Positions 59,739 through 64,000 of a stretch of DNA of 64,000 nt are shown in pieces. The position numbers and the translations under genes are program-made. Under the pieces are notes generated by a model, which was not told the DNA's origin, did no database searches, and saw only the letters and a list, made by a program, of their open reading frames with translations. The DNA is taken from assembly GCA_037042915.1 (NCBI GenBank), contig CM073195.1:372001-436000 (forward strand), given 5' to 3'. Source of the stretch: Auricularia sp. M13. Lineage: Eukaryota > Basidiomycota > Agaricomycetes > Auriculariales > Auriculariaceae. The first letter of the stretch is position 1; the number at the start of each line of letters is the position of its first letter.

Positions 59739-60394
59739 ATGTCCAGCAGCAGCGACACAACGAGCAACCAGACAGGCGCTGACGACGCGCACGTTGCGTT
59801 GTCACTCGATCATACGCATCAGCATGTCTATGGGGAACTGGGCGCAGCGGCGCACAGCTGGACTCTGCGCGCGACCGAAATTTCGCGCCGTGCTGACGTC
59901 GCGCGGCGGCTCAAAGCAGGGCTTCATGAGACGGCCGATGCGCAGCAAGCAGTCGGCCTGCTCGATGGGTTCGGCGCGAGTGTTCGGCGCTGGCGCAGGC
60001 GCGCTGGACGACGCTCTGCGCGATGACCCTCATCCGCCTCTGCCCGCGCCCAAAAATCCACGCTGTGCTGACGTCGCGCGGCTGCTCAACGGCGGGCTCG
60101 ATGAGGACGCCGACGCGCAGCAAGCAGTCAGCCAGCTCGATGGTCTCGGCACGCAAGGCTTTGCCGGGCGAGGCTCTACGAGTCGACATGCACAGCGTCG
60201 ACATGGCGCCGCCGTCACGCGCCGCGCCGCAGAGCCGCCCCGTCGCTCAGGATGGAGCGCGCGCCACCGAATCGTCAGCGGCTAACTTCGAGTGTGGAGA
60301 CCAGGCTCCAGCGGCGCCGCTTCACGCGCCTGACGCTGAGCGCGACGACCCGCCTTTAGCTGCTAGCGCAGCGCAGCAGTTCCCCGTTAATTAG
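59739..60394 (+). repeat. Internally duplicated coding-like segment
   Basis: About 105 bp at 59886-59990 recurs at 60058-60160. The best-conserved translation is ADVARRLKAGLHETADAQQA versus ADVARLLNGGLDEDADAQQA, in different frames of the window, which suggests the ancestor was translated. Downstream, 60200-60640 stays open and acidic (LPMDEESAADGDGDGGQPAP). No domain, complete gene or intron chain was found. Confidence 0.45.
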
Positions 60395-60639
60395 CAGCAC
60401 CGCCCGGACCGCTCTCCCGCGCAGTACCGTATTCATGGTGTGAACGCCGGGCTTGCGCTGGACCTCATCGCTCTGCCCATGGACGAAGAGAGCGCGGCCG
60501 ATGGCGATGGCGACGGTGGCCAACCGGCGCCGCTGGGAACGCTCGAAGGAGTCAACGACGATCTCGCAACAGGCGAGGATAATCGTACTCACTGCCATCA
60601 AGCCGCCGCTTTGCCTGCTGTCGCCAATTCTCATGTAGT

Positions 60640-62250
60640 CAGTATTCTTGTCATTGTGATTTTCTTACCGATGGTGACGCCGTCCAGAGCTGTCCAGAGC
60701 CATCGCACTGTGACGCTGCCTGCTGGCCTTGGGCACCTTGATGTGCGTTGGACGTGCGCGTGTTACTTCACTCACGTCGTGATAGTAGGCAATAGGCACT
60801 GTGTTTGCAGTCTTCCGGCAGGCGGTCGACGATGGTCAATTCACCATGCCACCGTTTTGCCTTGCGACCGTGCTCTCATTTGCCTTTTCCACCGTCATCC
60901 TCGTGACTGTGTCGTGCCTCATCGTTAAATGCTCCGACCTCGAGTCTGCGGGCAAGATTGTCTGTCGGCGTCCATGTGTACCTCTTCTCTGTTGCCTTGG
61001 CGTACGCTTGCTTGAAGTCAGACCCCACTGACCCGACCACGGCCTGAAGCTTACTCACCCTCTGGTTTTCAAGCGTGTTCGCGATGTTTCTTCATCATAT
61101 GCTCGTTGAGCAGCTCTTTCTGGCAGTCAGCTTTATCTTGTACGCGCGGTTCAATCACCTTGCTTGAAAGGTCTCTCCCGGGTCAAAAATGCGACCAACG
61201 TTTTGCATCACATGATCCGGCCGACTTGGCTAATGCGTCTGACCATGCCCCCTGGTGGTCCCGAGTTCGACTCCCGCCATGGTCATGTCTTACAGACCCA
61301 CACCGCCGAGGTTCCTACCCGAATAAAAGCTGCATTTACAGCATGAATTCTTCCTCACTGTCGTCCAGCTATGACAACCGGTCCTCCTTCCTATGACAGT
61401 CATACTTACAAAGACAAGCACTGCGTGCTACATGAACATTATCCAATACTTTGTCCAAGGACGATTAGCTTTCAATCGTACCCTTGATAAACAAAGATCT
61501 TGACGAGCGTGGTCTACAATACTGGCCAATTCAATTTTCTGAATCTTGTATCGATTGTCGCTCAGTTCAACGACTCTCACTGCTCTCTGAGCCTCCGCAC
61601 GCACGGTTCTTGCGTTGTGTTCATTCCAGAATGAATGAGCTCAGATGGACAATGGCCGAAAGAATGAACGATGGAGGTCAATGATCACTATGCAATTGCA
61701 TCTGACGCAACGAGAGGTCACGCTATGCTCTCTTTCTTGTCATACAAGCAAAAAAGAAAAACTTCGGGTTTACGATCCATTGTCAATGCTTGGCTACCTA
61801 CTTGCATTCAAGGTGTTTGCCGGCAAGGCCGGCCGCTGCTGAATAGATTGGTGCTTTTTCATCAAGTCTTGATGAAAAAAGCGTCGACCGCACTGTAAAC
61901 CGTGATCGGCTGTACCGTGGGCCAGAGTACATAAATACGCGCCTCAATCAATGCAACACTTTCAACGACAATGCAGGTCGCATCGAGAAAATTTGGGTTA
62001 TGGCCTTGAGTGGTTTTCTGGTTTGCTGCTCCCAGTTTTCTCAGGAATACTCCTGAATTTTTCTACTCCTACTCCCTATGTACATATTCCCACTCCCAAC
62101 TCCCACAACTCCCAGAGTCCAATTGACTCTTTTTACCCACTCCTGGGCTTCTCCACCCTGTAAGTCTATCTAAGTCAGTACTCCCAACTCCCCAAAAGTC
62201 TACCCAAGTCAGTACTCCCAAGCTCCCAAGAAATGCAGAGCTCCCAACTC
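60640..62250. other. Intergenic with simple repeats
   Basis: No gene supported. Between 62160 and 62230 the block AAGTCAGTACTCCCAA occurs twice about 34 bp apart, in a region rich in CTCCCAA. A tRNA-like repeat (61152-61285) is described separately. Confidence 0.45.
61152..61285 (+). repeat. tRNA-like dispersed repeat (SINE candidate)
   Basis: CTTGGCTAATGCGTCTGACC resembles an A box with D arm, and GAGTTCGACTCC is a canonical B box. Acceptor, D and anticodon stems pair only partly, so it is not a functional tRNA. Upstream, CTCCCGGGTCAAAAATGCG and surrounding text (61152-61234) recur in diverged form at about 56242-56310. Confidence 0.4.
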
Positions 62251-63961
62251 CTAGAGCTCCTTGAGCACCCGACTTCCAGCATTGGCAACTCCCACTGCAC
62301 GAGCCAGGGCCGTTTTGGCGCTGAGACGGGCGTACGGTCTCCGGACAATCTGCACAAAGTCAAGTCCCTTACGGGCCCAGTCATCCGGGGCATAAGTCCC
62401 AGCTGCGAGCGCGTGACGCGCAGCAATGTTCTTTTGCGCAATGTGAGATTCGTGCGCAGCAGCGGCGTCGAGCATCGGGAAGTCGGGCGCGGGGAACAGC
62501 GGCAAGACGTCCGTTGGCTCGAAGGCCGGCGACGCAAAGCCTGGGAACGGCGCGCAGCTGCGCACTGGATCGTGCGCAGCAGCGGCGTCGAGCACCACAG
62601 CCTCGGCGCTCGACTGGTCCATGCGAGCGCGCAACGCGTCGTCCAAGGCCGCGGACCAGCGCGCGGCGGCAGCCTCGGGTTCGCGAGCGAGCGGCATGTG
62701 CGCCGTGCCGTTCACGGCGAGCGTCGACTGGGTGGGCGTGGAGACGGCCGGGGCGCGCGCCTGGCTGGCCGTGTCATTCTCCAAGGCGGGCACGAGGTAG
62801 GACGAGAAGAGCAGCGATTCGCCGTGCGCAAGCCAGCACACGGCGCCGTGACCTTGCGGTGCCACCTGTGACGGCCGTGAGTTACAGAAACAAGCAGGCG
62901 GTTGGCACACTTACAGCGTCGTCGTCCATGGCGGACGTGGTCGACTGCCAGCGCGTGGCGAGCGTCGTGCCGCCGGCGTGGAAGTCTCCTTCCCACTGCC
63001 CGCTCACGACGACGGGCGTGTGGTCGAAGTGCGAGACGGGCAGGACAGGCGAGACGGCGAGCGAGACGCGCGAGACGCGCTGCCCGCTTGACTGGTCGGT
63101 GGGCGCGTGGTCGAAGCGCGAGACGGGCGGAACGGGCGGGACGGCGCGCGTGCGCGAGACGGGCGGGACGAGCGAGACGAGCGAGACGCGCTGCCCGACG
63201 CGCTGCCCGTTTGGCTGGTCGGCGGGCGCGTGGTCGAAGCGCGAGACGGGCGGGACGAGCGAGACGCGCTGCCCGACGCGCTGCCCGTTTGGCTGGTCGG
63301 CGCACGCGTGGCAGAAGGGCGGAACGGGCGGGACGACGTCGGAGTCCACGACCCGCTGCCCGCCCGCGAGGTCGGCGGGCGCTTTGTATAAGGGCGAGCG
63401 CTCGACGAGCGCTGTGTCGCTGTGCATGGCGGGCTCGTGGGAGAGCGAGAACGGCGAAAATGCGGGCAGCGCGCCGTTTCCTATGCCGTCGAAGCGCAAC
63501 GCGGGCTGCCCGGGCCAGCGGACGGCAGATGGCGCGACGTTGGAGCCCGTGTTGCGCTGCATTGTGCCAGAGTCGATGTGCCTGGGCTGGAAGTGCATGC
63601 CGGGCGGGACGGGTTGCGCGGGCCAGCGGTCGCCAGTCGCCGCAGCGGCGAAGTCCGCGACCCGCTGCTCGCTGGCGGGCTCGATGAGCTGGATGGGCGC
63701 GGGCAGGACAGGCGGGAACGGCCAGCCGGCAGCGTACGGCGCCTCGTCGAAGCCCGCAACGGGCTGCGCGCGAGCGGGCTCGATGGGCTCCCCGGGCACG
63801 AGCGGAACAGGGTATGGCGCCGCGTTGAAGTCGCGCTCGAAATGGCCGGGAAGTGCACCATTGTCATGCACAAGCCTATGCTCGTGCATGGCAATGACGG
63901 GCAGATGGTGCCAGTGCAGTGGCATAGTGGGGGTGTCGTTCGGCGGTGTAAACCCAGCCAT
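62251..63961 (-). CDS. Two-exon gene, 553 aa, Pro/Val-rich repeats, unknown function
   Basis: Exons are 63961-62915 and 62865-62251. The 49-nt intron (GTAAGT...GTCACAG) is phase 0 on both sides (554 codons with stop). The ATG at 63961 (MAGFTPPNDTPTMPL) is the first in frame. Residues roughly 215-330 contain about four imperfect copies of a 25-35 residue unit with GQRVGQRVSLVPPVSRFDHA, encoded by 75-96 bp DNA repeats. Exon 2 is Ala-rich, with VLDAAAAH twice, and ends in a basic segment (YARLSAKTALARAVG). No signal peptide, membrane segment or domain is visible. The opposite strand is also open because of composition, but only the minus strand has a phase-consistent intron. The 5' region is at the window edge, so upstream exons cannot be excluded. 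Confidence 0.6.
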
Positions 63962-64000
63962 AGTGTCGAGAGCAGGTAGACGGGGTCTCGCGCGACTCCG

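Noticed and set aside
62902-63687. 261-codon Arg/Ala-rich plus frame
   Set aside because: It mirrors the repeat-bearing minus-strand gene, which has a phase-consistent intron; the plus frame has none.

Overview
The window reads as nuclear DNA of a basidiomycete fungus, most likely an Agaricomycete. The evidence is: many 41-59 nt GT-AG introns with CTGAC/CTAAC branch sites; a Plavaka-type transposase; a TET/JBP-like dioxygenase remnant; a Crypton/Ndc10-type recombinase remnant; a DUF6532-like gene; and a typical Agaricomycete F-box protein. Genes are sparse. Most of the sequence is repeats, nested transposons and decayed gene copies. All identifications come from motifs and exon-phase checks done by eye; no database search was run.

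Layout. (1) 3.36-7.42 kb holds a seven-exon minus-strand gene for a 1255-residue protein of unknown function, intact at every splice phase. (2) 7.75-28.16 kb is bounded by two nearly identical inverted arms of about 1.92 kb, each ending outward in 277-bp tandem units. Between them lie an intact DUF6532-like gene, GC-rich minisatellites, a Plavaka transposase with one apparent frameshift, a broken TET/JBP-like dioxygenase directly downstream, a 655-bp MITE with target duplication, and a tandem array whose units look like exon plus intron. (3) 28.2-31.5 kb carries two more arrays of the same exon-intron-like satellite flanking an intact five-exon-segment gene with a retropepsin-like DTG domain. 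(4) 32-36 kb has a possible small gene, a Tc1/mariner-type MITE, and a two-exon gene whose 5' end is made of MITE sequence. (5) 37-45 kb is a graveyard of host genes: a Cdc7/SepH-like SIN-kinase tail without a visible kinase domain, an ARPC4 copy and a Crypton-type recombinase, all frame-broken, around one intact PHD-type zinc-finger gene. (6) 45-57 kb is mostly decayed coding debris and imperfect tandem repeats. (7) 57-64 kb has an intronless F-box gene, minisatellites, a tRNA-like dispersed repeat, and a two-exon gene with internal Pro/Val-rich repeats.

How the parts fit. The repeats supply most of the structure: transposases next to a DNA-modifying dioxygenase, long inverted arms, and satellites carrying splice signals. 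Intact genes (1255-aa protein, DUF6532-like, retropepsin-like, PHD, F-box, Pro/Val-repeat protein) survive among relics. The most unusual observations are the splice-signal satellite in three places, the Plavaka plus TET/JBP pairing inside long inverted arms, and the stand-alone retropepsin-like gene.
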